Positions 1 to 9,926 of a stretch of 64,000 bases of DNA are shown piece after piece. Location: assembly GCF_023016285.1 (NCBI RefSeq), contig NZ_CP095413.1, positions 3,296,001 to 3,360,000 of the forward strand, read 5' to 3'. The notes under the pieces were generated by a model, which saw only the letters and a list, made by a program, of their open reading frames with translations, made no database searches and had not been told where the DNA came from. This DNA comes from Muricauda sp. SCSIO 64092. Its GTDB lineage: Bacteria > Bacteroidota > Bacteroidia > Flavobacteriales > Flavobacteriaceae. Numbering within the stretch: the first letter of the stretch is position 1; every line of letters starts with the position of its first letter. A program made the position numbers and the translations under genes.

Positions 1-326
1 TCTTCGGGAATAGGGTTGGCCTCAAAGTACAATCGATAAATATTGTTATCACGATCTTCGATATTGGCGAGTACTTCCTCAATCTGCTGCATCTTCCTAT
101 CCAAAATTTCAAACTGGAGCTCATAATTCTGCACTTCGCGCTGTAACGAAAGCTCCTTTGGCGTGTTCACGAGGTTGGTATTCAAAAGAAAGATAAGCCC
201 AAGGAAACCAAAGAGCGAGGCCCCTAAAACAAAAAAGGCAATATTTCGGTACTTTTTCGACTTTTTGGGTTCAATCTTCCGATATGAAAGTGTATCTGGG
301 TCGTAATAGTACTTAACTTTAGACAT
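1..326 (-). CDS. M23 family metallopeptidase, N-terminal part (runs off the window)
   Basis: The reverse strand from the ATG at 326 reads MSKVKYYYDPDTLSYRKIEP, a basic stretch, one transmembrane helix at about residues 27-46, then a coiled-coil-like segment (LQREVQNYELQFEILDRKMQ). The reading frame stays open to base 1, so the C-terminal catalytic domain lies outside the window. This N-terminus is what I know from flavobacterial M23 (LytM-type) peptidoglycan endopeptidases, which are commonly encoded divergently from alaS, as here. The protein would be an inner-membrane-anchored periplasmic cell wall hydrolase. The M23 domain itself is not visible, so the family call rests on the N-terminus and on synteny. 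Confidence 0.75.
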   Translation of the reverse strand, partial: MSKVKYYYDPDTLSYRKIEPKKSKKYRNIAFFVLGASLFGFLGLIFLLNTNLVNTPKELSLQREVQNYELQFEILDRKMQQIEEVLANIEDRDNNIYRLYFEANPIPE

Positions 327-370
327 GAAGGTAAATTATCCTATTTTTGGTCGTTCAATTAGGTAACAGA

Positions 371-378
371 CAAATATA
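371..378 (-). promoter_or_regulatory. Bacteroidota -7 element for the M23 gene
   Basis: On the minus strand the bases read TATATTTG, a perfect match to the Bacteroidota sigma -7 consensus TAnnTTTG, 45 bp upstream of the M23 start codon. No clear -33 TTTG was found at the usual spacing. Confidence 0.45.
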
Positions 379-428
379 AAAATTGTTTTGTATGGTCTGT
401 TAAAATTAATTAAAGGTTAGCTCCCCAT

Positions 429-3044
429 ATGACATCCCAACAGATTAGAGAACAGTTTTTAAACTTTTTCAGATCCAAGCAACATCGTATTGTTCCCTCC
501 GCCCCCATGGTGATGAAAAATGACCCAACATTGATGTTCACCAATGCTGGGATGAACCAGTTTAAGGAATACTTCCTGGGCATTTCCAAACCCAGTACAA
601 ACAGGGTGGCCGATACGCAAAAGTGCCTTAGGGTCAGTGGAAAGCACAACGATTTGGATGAAGTGGGCAAGGATACGTACCACCACACCATGTTCGAGAT
701 GTTGGGCAATTGGAGTTTTGGGGATTATTTTAAAAAGGAAGCCATTGCCTGGGCATGGGAATTGTTGACCGAAGTCTATAAAATAGATAAGGAAAACCTC
801 TACGTATCGGTTTTTCAAGGGAGTGATGATGCCGATAACCTGGATATGGACCAAGAGGCTTTCAATTTTTGGAAAAAGATTATTCCTGAAGACCGCATAC
901 TTATGGGGGATAAAAAGGATAACTTTTGGGAGATGGGGGACCAAGGTCCCTGTGGACCGTGTTCCGAAATCCATGTGGATATCCGTTCCAAGGAAGAAAA
1001 GGCAAAGGTTTCAGGAGATCGGTTGGTCAACAAGGACCACCCCCAAGTGGTGGAAATTTGGAATTTGGTCTTTATCCAGTTCAACAGAAAGGCCAATGGG
1101 CAGTTGGAAGACCTTCCTGAAAAACATATTGATACGGGGATGGGCTTTGAACGCCTATGCATGGTATTGCAGGGAACACAGTCCAACTATGATACGGATG
1201 TGTTCACACCACTTATCCGGGAAATCGAAACCATTACCCTAAAGGAATACGGAAAGGATTCGGGAACCGATATTGCCATTCGTGTGGTGGCGGATCATGT
1301 TAGGGCCGTTTCTTTTGCCATTGCGGATGGGCAGTTGCCCAGCAACACCGGTGCAGGATATGTGATTCGAAGGATTCTGAGAAGGGCAATTCGCTATGGA
1401 TTTACCTTTTTGGATACAAAAAACCCTTTTATCCATCGTTTGGTCAAGGTGCTGGGGGAACAAATGGGTGGGACATTTCCTGAACTGAAAGAGCAAAGGC
1501 AGTTGATTGAAAATGTCATTAAGGAAGAGGAAAGCTCATTTCTGAGTACGCTGGAGCAGGGATTGGTGTTGTTGGATTCGGTCATCAAATCCACCAATGG
1601 AAAAACGGTGGATGGATTTAAGGCCTTTGAACTTTATGACACCTTTGGTTTCCCAATTGACCTTACATCCTTGATACTTGAAGAGAAAGGGTACGGGTTG
1701 GACATGGAAGGGTTCAATAAGGCCCTACAAGCGCAAAAGGATCGATCGCGTGCGGCTTCCGAAACCAGCAAGGACGATTGGACGGTTCTACATAAGGATT
1801 CGGAACAGGAGTTTGTGGGGTATGATGTTTTGGAGCTCGATGTGAAGTTGGTCAAATACCGAAAGATCAGTTCCAAAAAAGAGGGCGACCGTTATCAATT
1901 GGTTTTTGATAGTACCCCATTTTATGCGGAAGGTGGCGGACAGGTTGGGGATAAAGGGTATTTGGAAGCCCCCAATGGGGATGTTACCTATATTGTGGAC
2001 ACCAAAAAAGAGAATAACGAGATTGTTCATTTTTCGGAGACCCTTCCCAAGGGTTTACATGCCGTTTTCAAAGCATCGGTGGACCAAAAACAGCGACAGC
2101 GAACGGCAAGCAACCATACAGCAACACATTTATTGCACCAGGCACTAAGGGAAGTTTTGGGGAAACATGTGGAGCAGAAAGGTTCTGCGGTGCATTCCAA
2201 GTACCTTCGGTTCGACTTTTCCCATTTTGCAAAGTTGACCGTGGATGAACTACGGGAGGTGGAGAATTTTGTCAATGCCAGAATTGATGGACATCTGCCC
2301 CTGGAAGAACAGCGCAATATCCCCATGTCCGAAGCTTTGGAACAAGGGGCTATGGCCTTGTTTGGGGAAAAGTATGGCGATGCCGTTCGAACGGTACGTT
2401 TTGGAAAATCCATTGAACTGTGCGGTGGTACCCATGTAAAGAATACCGGGGACATTTGGCATTTCAAAATCGTATCGGAAGGTGCTGTGGCTGCGGGTAT
2501 TCGAAGAATTGAAGCCATTACCCTGGATGCCGTCAAAGACTTTTATTTCAGCAATAACCGACAATTGTTTGAAATTAGGGATCTGCTCAACAATACAAAA
2601 GAGCCGGTAAAGGCAGTGGCTTTGCTTCAGGAGGAAAACAACCAGTTAAAAAAGCAGGTGGAACAGTTGCTTAAGGAAAAGGCCAGGGGACTAAAATCAG
2701 AATTGCTCAATGGACTATCTGAGATTGATGGGGTTAAATTCCTGGCCAGGAAAGTAGATTTGGATGCCGGTGGAATGAAGGATCTATTGTTTGAAATGGG
2801 CAACGTAAAAACCAATCTATTTGTACTCTTGGCTGCCGAAAAAGATGGAAAGGCACTACTTTCCTGTTATATCTCCAAGGATTTGGCCTTTGAAAAAGGT
2901 TTGAATGCGGGAGGTATTGTTCGGGAATTGGGCAAATACATCCAAGGGGGAGGTGGCGGACAGCCCTTCTTTGCTACTGCGGGAGGTAAAAATCCAGGAG
3001 GCATTCCTGAAGCTTTGGAGAAAGCAAAGGAGTATGTTATGTAA
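429..3044 (+). CDS. alaS: alanine--tRNA ligase
   Basis: Cytoplasmic class II aminoacyl-tRNA synthetase that charges tRNA-Ala. The protein is 871 aa, the usual full bacterial length. It opens with [13 protein letters not shown] and carries the catalytic-core text [17 protein letters not shown] and the tRNA-recognition and editing regions. The editing-domain zinc ligands are visible as HTATH (residues 563-567) and CGGTH (665-669). A C-terminal coiled coil (about 715-745) and a glycine-rich C-Ala segment ([14 protein letters not shown]) follow. The start ATG at 429 matches the family N-terminus. It is divergent from the M23 gene, and its stop codon overlaps the start of the next gene (TAATG), suggesting translational coupling. 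Confidence 0.98.
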   Translation: MTSQQIREQFLNFFRSKQHRIVPSAPMVMKNDPTLMFTNAGMNQFKEYFLGISKPSTNRVADTQKCLRVSGKHNDLDEVGKDTYHHTMFEMLGNWSFGDYFKKEAIAWAWELLTEVYKIDKENLYVSVFQGSDDADNLDMDQEAFNFWKKIIPEDRILMGDKKDNFWEMGDQGPCGPCSEIHVDIRSKEEKAKVSGDRLVNKDHPQVVEIWNLVFIQFNRKANGQLEDLPEKHIDTGMGFERLCMVLQGTQSNYDTDVFTPLIREIETITLKEYGKDSGTDIAIRVVADHVRAVSFAIADGQLPSNTGAGYVIRRILRRAIRYGFTFLDTKNPFIHRLVKVLGEQMGGTFPELKEQRQLIENVIKEEESSFLSTLEQGLVLLDSVIKSTNGKTVDGFKAFELYDTFGFPIDLTSLILEEKGYGLDMEGFNKALQAQKDRSRAASETSKDDWTVLHKDSEQEFVGYDVLELDVKLVKYRKISSKKEGDRYQLVFDSTPFYAEGGGQVGDKGYLEAPNGDVTYIVDTKKENNEIVHFSETLPKGLHAVFKASVDQKQRQRTASNHTATHLLHQALREVLGKHVEQKGSAVHSKYLRFDFSHFAKLTVDELREVENFVNARIDGHLPLEEQRNIPMSEALEQGAMALFGEKYGDAVRTVRFGKSIELCGGTHVKNTGDIWHFKIVSEGAVAAGIRRIEAITLDAVKDFYFSNNRQLFEIRDLLNNTKEPVKAVALLQEENNQLKKQVEQLLKEKARGLKSELLNGLSEIDGVKFLARKVDLDAGGMKDLLFEMGNVKTNLFVLLAAEKDGKALLSCYISKDLAFEKGLNAGGIVRELGKYIQGGGGGQPFFATAGGKNPGGIPEALEKAKEYVM

Positions 3045-3709
3045 TGGACATGAAGAGGATCAGGATACGAAATTTGAACTTGAAGTATATATTGGGTGAA
3101 ATCCTCTTAATTTTCATCGGGATCAATCTGGCCATATGGTTCAATAATTGGAATACTTCCAATGAAATCAGTAAAAACAAGGCGGTTGCCATTACCAAAA
3201 TCGAAGGTGAACTAAAAAACAATCTTGAAGAACTCTTAAATAGTAGGGCAGATAACAAAAGAATACCTGAATTTATTGATGCGTATAAGGAGCTTTCTTC
3301 CGATGATAGTGGAACAGTAGTAATGACCACTGGGGAAATGAAGGTTTTTCAAAGCAAGTATTCCAGTTTTTATAAGCTATTGGATTCGATCCAAAAGGGG
3401 GATGACCTTTATGAGTATAAAGGTGACACCTACATCAATCTGGAGATTGCAACACTTAGTGAAATAGCCTGGGATACTTCAAAGGCCACAGGAATTTTCG
3501 GTGATTTTAGTTTTGATTGCCTGTATGAATTGGAGAGCACCTATAATCTCCAGAATTTGGTGGCCGATGAATTTCAGAAAGTGGTTGAGGCATTACAGCG
3601 GGATTCCATAGAAAAATTGTTGAAGGCTTTGGAGTTTGTAAGCCAATTGGAGCAGCAATTGGAAAAGCGGTACAACAAGGTGCTGTTGAACCTGGAAAAC
3701 TGTAAATGA
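3044..3709 (+). CDS. DUF6090-like membrane-anchored protein
   Basis: A 221-aa protein with an N-terminal basic segment and one transmembrane helix at about residues 14-32 ending in FNNWN. The pattern YILGEILLIFIGINLAIWFNNWN is typical of the DUF6090 family of Bacteroidota, which has no known function. The rest is predicted helical and probably faces the periplasm. The ATG overlaps the alaS stop (TAATG); an internal ATG two codons later (MKRIR) is an equally good start. Co-transcription with alaS is likely from the overlap, but a functional link is not implied. Confidence 0.75.
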   Translation: MDMKRIRIRNLNLKYILGEILLIFIGINLAIWFNNWNTSNEISKNKAVAITKIEGELKNNLEELLNSRADNKRIPEFIDAYKELSSDDSGTVVMTTGEMKVFQSKYSSFYKLLDSIQKGDDLYEYKGDTYINLEIATLSEIAWDTSKATGIFGDFSFDCLYELESTYNLQNLVADEFQKVVEALQRDSIEKLLKALEFVSQLEQQLEKRYNKVLLNLENCK

Positions 3710-3741
3710 TAATTTGTTAAGCGTTAAATTCCAATTTTCAG

Positions 3742-4353
3742 ATGAAAAAGGTTCTGGCAGGAGCACTTATAGCCTTAACAACGGTACTGATTTATAGGTC
3801 ATGTGCCGAGTACAAATCCACGGAGACCATCCTTCAGGAAAATTCGATGCTGATTCAGGAACAGATCAAAAGTGTATCCAAATTGATTGTTACCGAAGGA
3901 CACTTTGCCGAGGTTTACAATTATGCGGACTCCAAAGAGCTTTTCGGTCCCTTGGTCACTGCAGACAAAAAGGCTTTGGTGGTCGTGAATGCTAAAGTGA
4001 TCATTAGTTATGATTTAAAGGACATTGACTTTGAAATTGACGGGGAACACAAGGTAGTGGAACTAAGGAACATTCCAGAACCTGAAATTACCATTAACCC
4101 AGATTTTGAGTACTACGATGTTTCTGCGGATTACTTCAATCCTTTTGGCGCTGAGGATTATAATTTGATCAAACAAAATGTCAATGCTTCCCTACTAAAA
4201 AAAGTTGAGGCCTCAACCTTACGTTCAAACGCACAAAACCGTTTGCTTTCCGAACTTTCCAAGCTTTTGGTGTTGACCGATTCCATGGGATGGACATTGA
4301 CCTACAACGAAAGACCAGTGGTGAACTTTGAACAGTTAGGATTGTTTCATTAA
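3742..4353 (+). CDS. DUF4230 domain-containing protein
   Basis: A 203-aa protein with an N-terminal signal or anchor helix (KKVLAGALIALTTVLIYRSC) followed by a domain with the DUF4230 pattern: KLIVTEGHFAEVYNY early, then a central stretch of conserved beta strands and a C-terminal helix. Members are secreted or membrane-anchored proteins of unknown function. It lies 32 bp after the DUF6090 gene in the same direction. Its 3' end overlaps the 3' end of the convergent hydroxylase gene by 18 bp, so there is no room for a terminator between them. Confidence 0.8.
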   Translation: MKKVLAGALIALTTVLIYRSCAEYKSTETILQENSMLIQEQIKSVSKLIVTEGHFAEVYNYADSKELFGPLVTADKKALVVVNAKVIISYDLKDIDFEIDGEHKVVELRNIPEPEITINPDFEYYDVSADYFNPFGAEDYNLIKQNVNASLLKKVEASTLRSNAQNRLLSELSKLLVLTDSMGWTLTYNERPVVNFEQLGLFH

Positions 4354-6099
4354 GGCTTTATTGGCAAGTTCCAGCCCATCATCTATTAAACGGCCTACTT
4401 TGGGCCTGTTCCGTTTAACCTTTTCCAGATGCTCCTCAATGTCATTGGCCAAGGCCTTTCTGTTGCCTTGTAATGCCAATTCATAAAGCTCCACGGGCAG
4501 CAACCAATCATTGGGAAAATGCAATTTAAACTCTTCAAAAAGTTTTCCCCTGGAAGTGTAGGTGTTTTTCCCTTCCCTGTAATCCCGCACCTGTCTGTAG
4601 TAGGTCTCCAATCTGATCAAATCGGAATCCCTGTTCTTTTTAATGGTAGTTTCGGTAAGCTCATGGGAGATGAGGTTAAAGCTTTTTAAGTCCGCAGGCC
4701 CATTAAAGGCCGATACTATTTTTTCCCCAACAGCCATATGGTACAGCCCCCATTCGGGGAGGAATAGAATGGTGTCATCATGGGTAACCTTACATTCCTT
4801 AAAAGTGATGAGGATGATTTCCCCTTTAAGGTTTCGGGTTCCCGTAACAATTTCACCCGCTACCCTTACCCCGCCTTCAAACTCCAGGGTGATGCGTTCC
4901 CCTTCAAAAATGTTATACGCCTTTAAGTCCCTGGGGCTCATGTCCTCAATGGCCAAATTGATACCCTTCAGTTTGCCCACTGGGGAACCAAAACCTTCCG
5001 GGTGCTGCTCCACGCCATGGCCCACCAGTTCCTTTTCCCGATACGATAGTGCCGTTGGCCCTACGGTACGGAGATATATGGGTTTTCCATCCTTTTCAAT
5101 AATGTTGTTGAAGCATCCCGATATTTGCAGTCCCGTGCTCAACTCTGCTGTGCCAAGGGCTTTGGAGGTTACCAATTTTTGGACCCCTTTTAATCCCCCG
5201 GTACGTAAGGCCATGGTGTTCGCAAAATCCTCCAATACCTGACTTAAATGCGCGAAATTTGGGGTTACAAAAAGTTGGGGTTGCGGTTTTGTAATGTCAA
5301 AGGAAGTATGCGCTGCTTCCATGGTATAGGGTATTTTTTTTACCTGGTCTGTCATGCACCAGGTACTTTCACCGATAGAGGAGAGTAGTCCTGCCCCGTA
5401 GATTTTGGGGTTGTCCAGTTCACCGATCAATCCGTATTCCACGGTCCACCAATGCAGGTTTCTGATCAATGCCATTTCACTTGGTATCCCCATGTTCTCT
5501 TGGAGATGCTCAATCTTTTTTTCTGCTTTCCCGATCTCTTCCCGGGGTGTCCCTTCCGCTTCCTTAATTATGGAAAGATGACGAACGGCGTCATATAGTT
5601 CGTAATCCATGGCACTGGAGATGGCTTTGGCCCCAATTTCCCCAAATCGCCTTAAATATTCCGCATACTCCGGATTGGCTATGATGGGGGCATGTCCCGC
5701 ACCTTCATGGATGATATCGGGAGCTGGGGTGTATTCTATGTTTTCCAACTGCCTAATGTCCGAGGCAATGACCAATACATTGTAGGCTTGGAACTCCATG
5801 AAGGCAGATGGTGGAATAAAACCATCAACCGCGACGGCGGCCCATCCTATTTCCTTTAGAATGCGGTTCATGCCGTACATATTGGGAATATGATCTATGG
5901 ATATGCCCGTTTTTTGTAGTCCTTCCACATAGGATTTATGGGCTACCTTGCTCAAATAGTCAACATTCTTGCGCATTACGTACCTCCAAACTGCTTGATC
6001 TACGGGAGTGTATTCATCATAGTTTTGGGGTTTGATGTATTGTCTTAAGTGCTCTGGTAGTTTATCCAATACTGGATTGCTTTCATATGCTGTTTCCAT
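4336..6099 (-). CDS. aromatic amino acid hydroxylase (phenylalanine 4-monooxygenase-type), long form
   Basis: Non-heme iron, pterin-dependent hydroxylase, most likely converting phenylalanine to tyrosine. The iron ligands are visible as HEGAGH (H131, H136) and the glutamate in WWTVEYGLIGE (E221), and the fold signature around PAPDIIHE is intact. At 587 aa it is about twice the length of the usual proteobacterial enzyme: the catalytic domain occupies roughly residues 1-330, and the remaining 250 residues form a C-terminal extension that I recognise only from Bacteroidota homologues. It follows the DUF3291 gene by 9 bp in the same direction, so the two form an operon. I saw no pterin-recycling gene (PhhB) nearby. 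Confidence 0.88.
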   Translation of the reverse strand: METAYESNPVLDKLPEHLRQYIKPQNYDEYTPVDQAVWRYVMRKNVDYLSKVAHKSYVEGLQKTGISIDHIPNMYGMNRILKEIGWAAVAVDGFIPPSAFMEFQAYNVLVIASDIRQLENIEYTPAPDIIHEGAGHAPIIANPEYAEYLRRFGEIGAKAISSAMDYELYDAVRHLSIIKEAEGTPREEIGKAEKKIEHLQENMGIPSEMALIRNLHWWTVEYGLIGELDNPKIYGAGLLSSIGESTWCMTDQVKKIPYTMEAAHTSFDITKPQPQLFVTPNFAHLSQVLEDFANTMALRTGGLKGVQKLVTSKALGTAELSTGLQISGCFNNIIEKDGKPIYLRTVGPTALSYREKELVGHGVEQHPEGFGSPVGKLKGINLAIEDMSPRDLKAYNIFEGERITLEFEGGVRVAGEIVTGTRNLKGEIILITFKECKVTHDDTILFLPEWGLYHMAVGEKIVSAFNGPADLKSFNLISHELTETTIKKNRDSDLIRLETYYRQVRDYREGKNTYTSRGKLFEEFKLHFPNDWLLPVELYELALQGNRKALANDIEEHLEKVKRNRPKVGRLIDDGLELANKALMKQS

Positions 6100-6108
6100 A
6101 GTTTATTA

Positions 6109-6615
6109 TCATTCTGAACTGTTGTGCTTCATACGTTGGCGTGAAAGAGGAGCCTCTATTCTGTGGCCCGTGCAATCATAGAACTCCGCCATGGTAAAGG
6201 CCTGTGGGGATGCTCCGTTTTGTTCCAGGAATTCCAGTTTCTCCTTTGCCATATCCAAGGTGGGCAACTCCCCCTTGGGCAACCACCATAGTACAAATTG
6301 GGATGGGCCCTTTACATCGAACCATTTTTTTTTATTCCGTAAAAAATAGCTGTGCACTGAACCATAAACGAAAGCTTTAAAGGCATCCACGTCTTCCCAA
6401 AGACTAATGTTTACGGCCATGTTTTCATCCTTAAAGGGGGATTGGATATAGGAGGCCGGCCTTCCCTGGTTGTCTTTCAAACGCCAAACAAAACCAGGAC
6501 TCTCTTCTGCAAATTTGTTGACGGGCTCTAAAAAGTCCACAAATTCCTTCATTATGGGATGGTCCAATTGAGCTTTAAAACGAGCAATATTGGCTTGGGC
6601 CAAATAGTATTCCAT
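6109..6615 (-). CDS. DUF3291 domain-containing protein
   Basis: A 168-aa cytoplasmic protein starting MEYYLAQANIARFKAQLDHP and containing ESPGFVWRLKD, NISLWEDVDAFKAFVYGSVH and FVLWWLPKGELPT, the recognisable DUF3291 pattern. The family is predicted to adopt a dimeric ferredoxin-like fold related to antibiotic-biosynthesis monooxygenases; no reaction is established. It is the first gene of a two-gene unit with the aromatic amino acid hydroxylase 9 bp downstream, which hints at a role with that oxygenase, but this is inference. Confidence 0.85.
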   Translation of the reverse strand: MEYYLAQANIARFKAQLDHPIMKEFVDFLEPVNKFAEESPGFVWRLKDNQGRPASYIQSPFKDENMAVNISLWEDVDAFKAFVYGSVHSYFLRNKKKWFDVKGPSQFVLWWLPKGELPTLDMAKEKLEFLEQNGASPQAFTMAEFYDCTGHRIEAPLSRQRMKHNSSE

Positions 6616-6795
6616 TGCATTCCAGGTCTTACCCTAAAGATAAAAAGATTGTACGCAATAGGCTTAACGTATTGGGTGGAAAATCGATTATTAAAATGAA
6701 AACGAAGAACCTATCGCCCCATGACCACAATAAACACTCAAACAAAACATCGGGGGCAGTAGATTCTTCGCTTTACTATAAGGTTTCAAAAGGCC

Positions 6796-7410
6796 TTAAA
6801 GGCCATTTGCCGCAATTTCCCGATTCGGGGGATACTCTTCCAATATCTCAGAAACGAACTTTCGTATACGGTCTTCTTTTTTGTCTATGTTTTTGGTGTT
6901 GTTCAATGTGCCAACACCGCGTCCTTGCCATACCAGTTCTTTATTGTTGGCATCGATAAGGTCAATATATAACGAGCCTTCGGTGCGGGTGGAAACATTT
7001 GGACCCCAGCCTCCGCCCCAGCCCCATCCAGGACCCCAGATCCAAGGGTTCCAACCCCAGCCGCCCCAGCCCCAGCCGCCCCAGCCAATTCCTCCCCAAC
7101 CCCAACCAAAGTTGTTGTTGTAGACATCTACCTGTTCGCGTTCCTTGGTAAAGATGCTTACCAGAATATCTGGGTTTCGGGATTTGGTGAAGCCCCTATT
7201 GGCCATTTCGGTTTCAATGGCTTTTAGAATGCGTTTTTTGTCCAAATCGGATATTTGGGCCCTATCAATGCCCGTCTTGTAAAAGGCATAGGTCCTATAT
7301 TCATTAAAATTCACTTGCCTATCATAATCGGCAATGACCTGTACCGTTGAACAGGAGGTTAGAAATAGTAGTAGTACTAAGGGTAAGGTAAGTAGTTTTA
7401 TCTTTTTCAT
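6796..7410 (-). CDS. DUF4136 lipoprotein with Gly/Trp-rich insert
   Basis: A 204-aa lipoprotein with signal peptide and lipobox LLLFLTSC (Cys20). The mature part begins STVQVIADYDRQVNFNEYRT, typical of DUF4136, and ends with the family's RIRKFVSEILEEYPP-like helix. Between residues about 97 and 138 lies a low-complexity insert built almost entirely of Gly and Trp with a few Asn, Pro and Ile. Such GW tracts are known from some Bacteroidota DUF4136 proteins, but their role is unknown. The protein should sit in the periplasm or be anchored in a membrane. No partner gene is adjacent. Confidence 0.85.
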   Translation of the reverse strand: MKKIKLLTLPLVLLLFLTSCSTVQVIADYDRQVNFNEYRTYAFYKTGIDRAQISDLDKKRILKAIETEMANRGFTKSRNPDILVSIFTKEREQVDVYNNNFGWGWGGIGWGGWGWGGWGWNPWIWGPGWGWGGGWGPNVSTRTEGSLYIDLIDANNKELVWQGRGVGTLNNTKNIDKKEDRIRKFVSEILEEYPPNREIAANGL

Positions 7411-7483
7411 AGCATAATTTTTTTGAGTTAAACCGAAAGCGAACTTTTCTTAAACCACCACAAATATTATGCCGAAAACCAAG

Positions 7484-7645
<162 letters not shown>

Positions 7646-7787
7646 TTAGCTTATCCTTGCTATTCTCAAAGTTACACTAAGTTACACTTCAAATGGCGTA
7701 TTTTAAAGGATTTTAAGGACTTCTTAGGGTTTCATCCAAAATAATGGTCGTTAAACCTGGTTTATTCCGTTGGGAAAAAGAAAAAAG

Positions 7788-7795
7788 TATATTTG
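7788..7795 (+). promoter_or_regulatory. Bacteroidota -7 promoter element
   Basis: TATATTTG matches TAnnTTTG exactly and lies 43 bp upstream of the ATG at 7838. A TTG at 7770-7772 is a possible but closely spaced -33 element. It would drive the mini membrane HExxH gene and the deaminase-like gene. Confidence 0.5.
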
Positions 7796-7837
7796 TTTAC
7801 CCCACCATCAAGATAGGTTCATAAAAGGAACTGAAAT

Positions 7838-8170
7838 ATGATATTGGTTTTTAGACATTTCTTTAGGAAAAACTACGTGGGTCTTACCCTTTGGCCCTTT
7901 ATTATTGTAAAAGAAGATAGCCATAAAGATGATGTGGTGCTCATTAACCATGAGAAAATCCATCTAAAACAGCAGTTGGAACTATTGGTAGTACCCTTTT
8001 ATTTTTGGTATATTTTGGAGTGGGTGGTGCGGACCTTTCTGTATTTGGATAGCTACAGGGCCTATCAAAACATCAGCTTTGAACGGGAGGCCTATGCCAA
8101 CGAAATGGATTTGGGCTATACGGACAGGAGAAAACCCTATAGCTTTCTAAACTATATTTTTAGACCGTAA
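7838..8170 (+). CDS. mini integral-membrane protein with HExxH motif
   Basis: A 110-aa protein of unknown function. Residues 38-42 are HEKIH, in the context VVLINHEKIHLKQQLELL, followed by a hydrophobic aromatic helix (VVPFYFWYILEWVV, about 51-64) and then FEREAYANE (81-89) with candidate third-ligand glutamates. The order HExxH, membrane helix, ExxA is what a minimal gluzincin-like or M56-like membrane zinc peptidase would show. Cleavage activity is inference. It is immediately followed, with no gap, by the ACC-deaminase-like gene (TAA then TTG), so the two are co-transcribed and probably coupled in translation. Confidence 0.75.
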   Translation: MILVFRHFFRKNYVGLTLWPFIIVKEDSHKDDVVLINHEKIHLKQQLELLVVPFYFWYILEWVVRTFLYLDSYRAYQNISFEREAYANEMDLGYTDRRKPYSFLNYIFRP

Positions 8171-9079
8171 TTGAACCATGTCCCCAATCAGCAGATTGCC
8201 CTTCCTTTACTTTTCGAAAAGCAGGTAACCCTTGCCGTGAAACGGGAAGACCTTCTTCATCCCGTTATTTCGGGAAACAAGTATCGTAAGCTAAAGTATA
8301 ATCTTCAAAGGGCCAAAGCACAAAATTTTGATGTACTGCTCACCTTTGGTGGAGCCTTCTCCAACCATATTGCTGCGGTGGCCTGTGCCGGAAAAGAGTA
8401 TGGTTTTGGGACCATTGGGGTAATACGTGGAGAAGAGCTCAAAAAGGGTTGGGGGACCAATCCCACATTGAAACTGGCCTCCGAATATGGCATGCGATTT
8501 CATTTTGTAAGTAGGGAAGCGTACCGAACCAAAGATGATAGGTCCTTTGTTCGAAAACTACAAATGGAATATGGGGATTTTTACCTATTCCCAGAGGGCG
8601 GTACAAATGCCTTGGCCGTAAAGGGCTGCGAGGAAATTTTGACACAGGGCGATACGGAATTTGATATCATTGCCACCTGTGTGGGCACCGGGGGTACGAT
8701 GGCTGGACTTATCAATGCAACCGCAGCACATCAACAAGTTTTGGGCTTCCCCGCCTTAAAAGGTGATTTTTTAATCGATTCCATTCGTAAATTTGTGACC
8801 AAACCCAATTGGAAATTGATTACTGATTACCATTTTGGGGGATATGCCAAGGTGACCCCTGAGCTTATTGCAAGCATCAATACGTTTAAGGAACAAACAG
8901 GGATTGCTTCCGATCCCGTATATACGGGAAAGCTATTTTTTGGTCTGCTGGATATGATTGCGAACAATCAGTTTAAGGCGGGGACCAAGATTTTGGCCAT
9001 CCATACAGGGGGTTTACAAGGAATCTTTGGCATGAACGAGGTACTGAAAAAGAAGAATTTACCGTTAATCAATCTATGA
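8171..9079 (+). CDS. 1-aminocyclopropane-1-carboxylate deaminase / D-cysteine desulfhydrase family protein
   Basis: A PLP-dependent fold-type II enzyme of about 302 aa. The PLP lysine is in VISGNKYRKLKYNL (K37), preceded by VKREDLLHP, and the phosphate loop appears as CVGTGGTMAGL. The family includes ACC deaminase and D-cysteine desulfhydrase; the substrate cannot be set from the sequence alone. The start is unusual: no ATG fits, and a TTG at 8171 directly after the previous gene's TAA gives the family N-terminus NHVPNQQIALPLL. The next gene overlaps it by 4 bp (ATGA), making a three-gene run. Confidence 0.85.
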   Translation: MNHVPNQQIALPLLFEKQVTLAVKREDLLHPVISGNKYRKLKYNLQRAKAQNFDVLLTFGGAFSNHIAAVACAGKEYGFGTIGVIRGEELKKGWGTNPTLKLASEYGMRFHFVSREAYRTKDDRSFVRKLQMEYGDFYLFPEGGTNALAVKGCEEILTQGDTEFDIIATCVGTGGTMAGLINATAAHQQVLGFPALKGDFLIDSIRKFVTKPNWKLITDYHFGGYAKVTPELIASINTFKEQTGIASDPVYTGKLFFGLLDMIANNQFKAGTKILAIHTGGLQGIFGMNEVLKKKNLPLINL

Positions 9080-9921
9080 TTACACGTTTTTTAGGCACTA
9101 TTGCCATTTTGTTTTTAGTAGGGTGCGGCGCAAAAAAGCGTACTGCCCGCGCGGTGAAGCAGGAACCGAGGAAAAAGGTGGTGTATACCCCCAATACAGG
9201 AATTGAATCCACTAAGTTCAAGACATCGGAATTGTATCCATTACCTGCAGACCCTGGCTTTTTTAAAAAGTTTCCAATTGCATCCACCCAGGATTACATC
9301 GGGGAATTTGCCCAAATAGCGCAATACGAAATGCGGGCTTTTGGTATCCCGGCCAGTATTACCCTGGCCCAGGGGATTTTGGAGAGTGGCTCGGGTAGGG
9401 GGGAACTTACCCAAAAGACCAATAATCATTTTGGGATAAAATGTCACAGTGGATGGCAAGGGGATTATGATTTCCATGATGATGATGCCAAAGGGGAGTG
9501 TTTTCGAAAGTACAACCATCCCATGTTTTCGTTTCGGGATCATAGTATCTTTTTGGCATCACGTTCGCGTTATCGGTTTTTGTTCAATTACCGCAGGGAC
9601 GACTATAAGAAGTGGGCCCATGGTTTAAAAAAAGCAGGGTATGCCACCGATAAGAAATACCCCCAAAAATTGATTGCCCTGATCGATCGGTACAATCTGG
9701 ACAAATTTGATGAGGCAGTTATGGATGAAGGCCTGGAAACTGTTCGCAAAACGAAGGATTATGAGGTTTTTACCCATGTAGTGCAAAAAGGGGACACCCT
9801 TTATGGCATATCAAAGAAGTATGCGGTTTCCGTGCAGGAAATCATGCAATTGAACAATCTAAAAAACACCAACATAGCCATTGGGCAAGTGCTCAATTTA
9901 AGGAAGGTAAAGTCAAAATAG
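9076..9921 (+). CDS. glucosaminidase-LysM lipoprotein
   Basis: A 281-aa cell wall hydrolase. The N-terminus has a lipobox (ILFLVGC, Cys17). Residues about 70-215 form a mannosyl-glycoprotein endo-beta-N-acetylglucosaminidase-like (FlgJ/Bax-type) domain with [17 protein letters not shown], in which E103 is the expected catalytic acid, and [14 protein letters not shown]. Residues about 236-278 are a LysM peptidoglycan-binding module ([21 protein letters not shown]). It overlaps the upstream deaminase-like gene by 4 bp and is followed 5 bp later by hemL. The product should act on glycan strands from the periplasm or outer membrane. Confidence 0.92.
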   Translation: MITRFLGTIAILFLVGCGAKKRTARAVKQEPRKKVVYTPNTGIESTKFKTSELYPLPADPGFFKKFPIASTQDYIGEFAQIAQYEMRAFGIPASITLAQGILESGSGRGELTQKTNNHFGIKCHSGWQGDYDFHDDDAKGECFRKYNHPMFSFRDHSIFLASRSRYRFLFNYRRDDYKKWAHGLKKAGYATDKKYPQKLIALIDRYNLDKFDEAVMDEGLETVRKTKDYEVFTHVVQKGDTLYGISKKYAVSVQEIMQLNNLKNTNIAIGQVLNLRKVKSK

Positions 9922-9926
9922 GAGAG

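Noticed and set aside
6615..6959. A plus-strand open frame starting next to the DUF3291 start
   Set aside because: It runs antisense into the DUF4136 gene and has no coding character.
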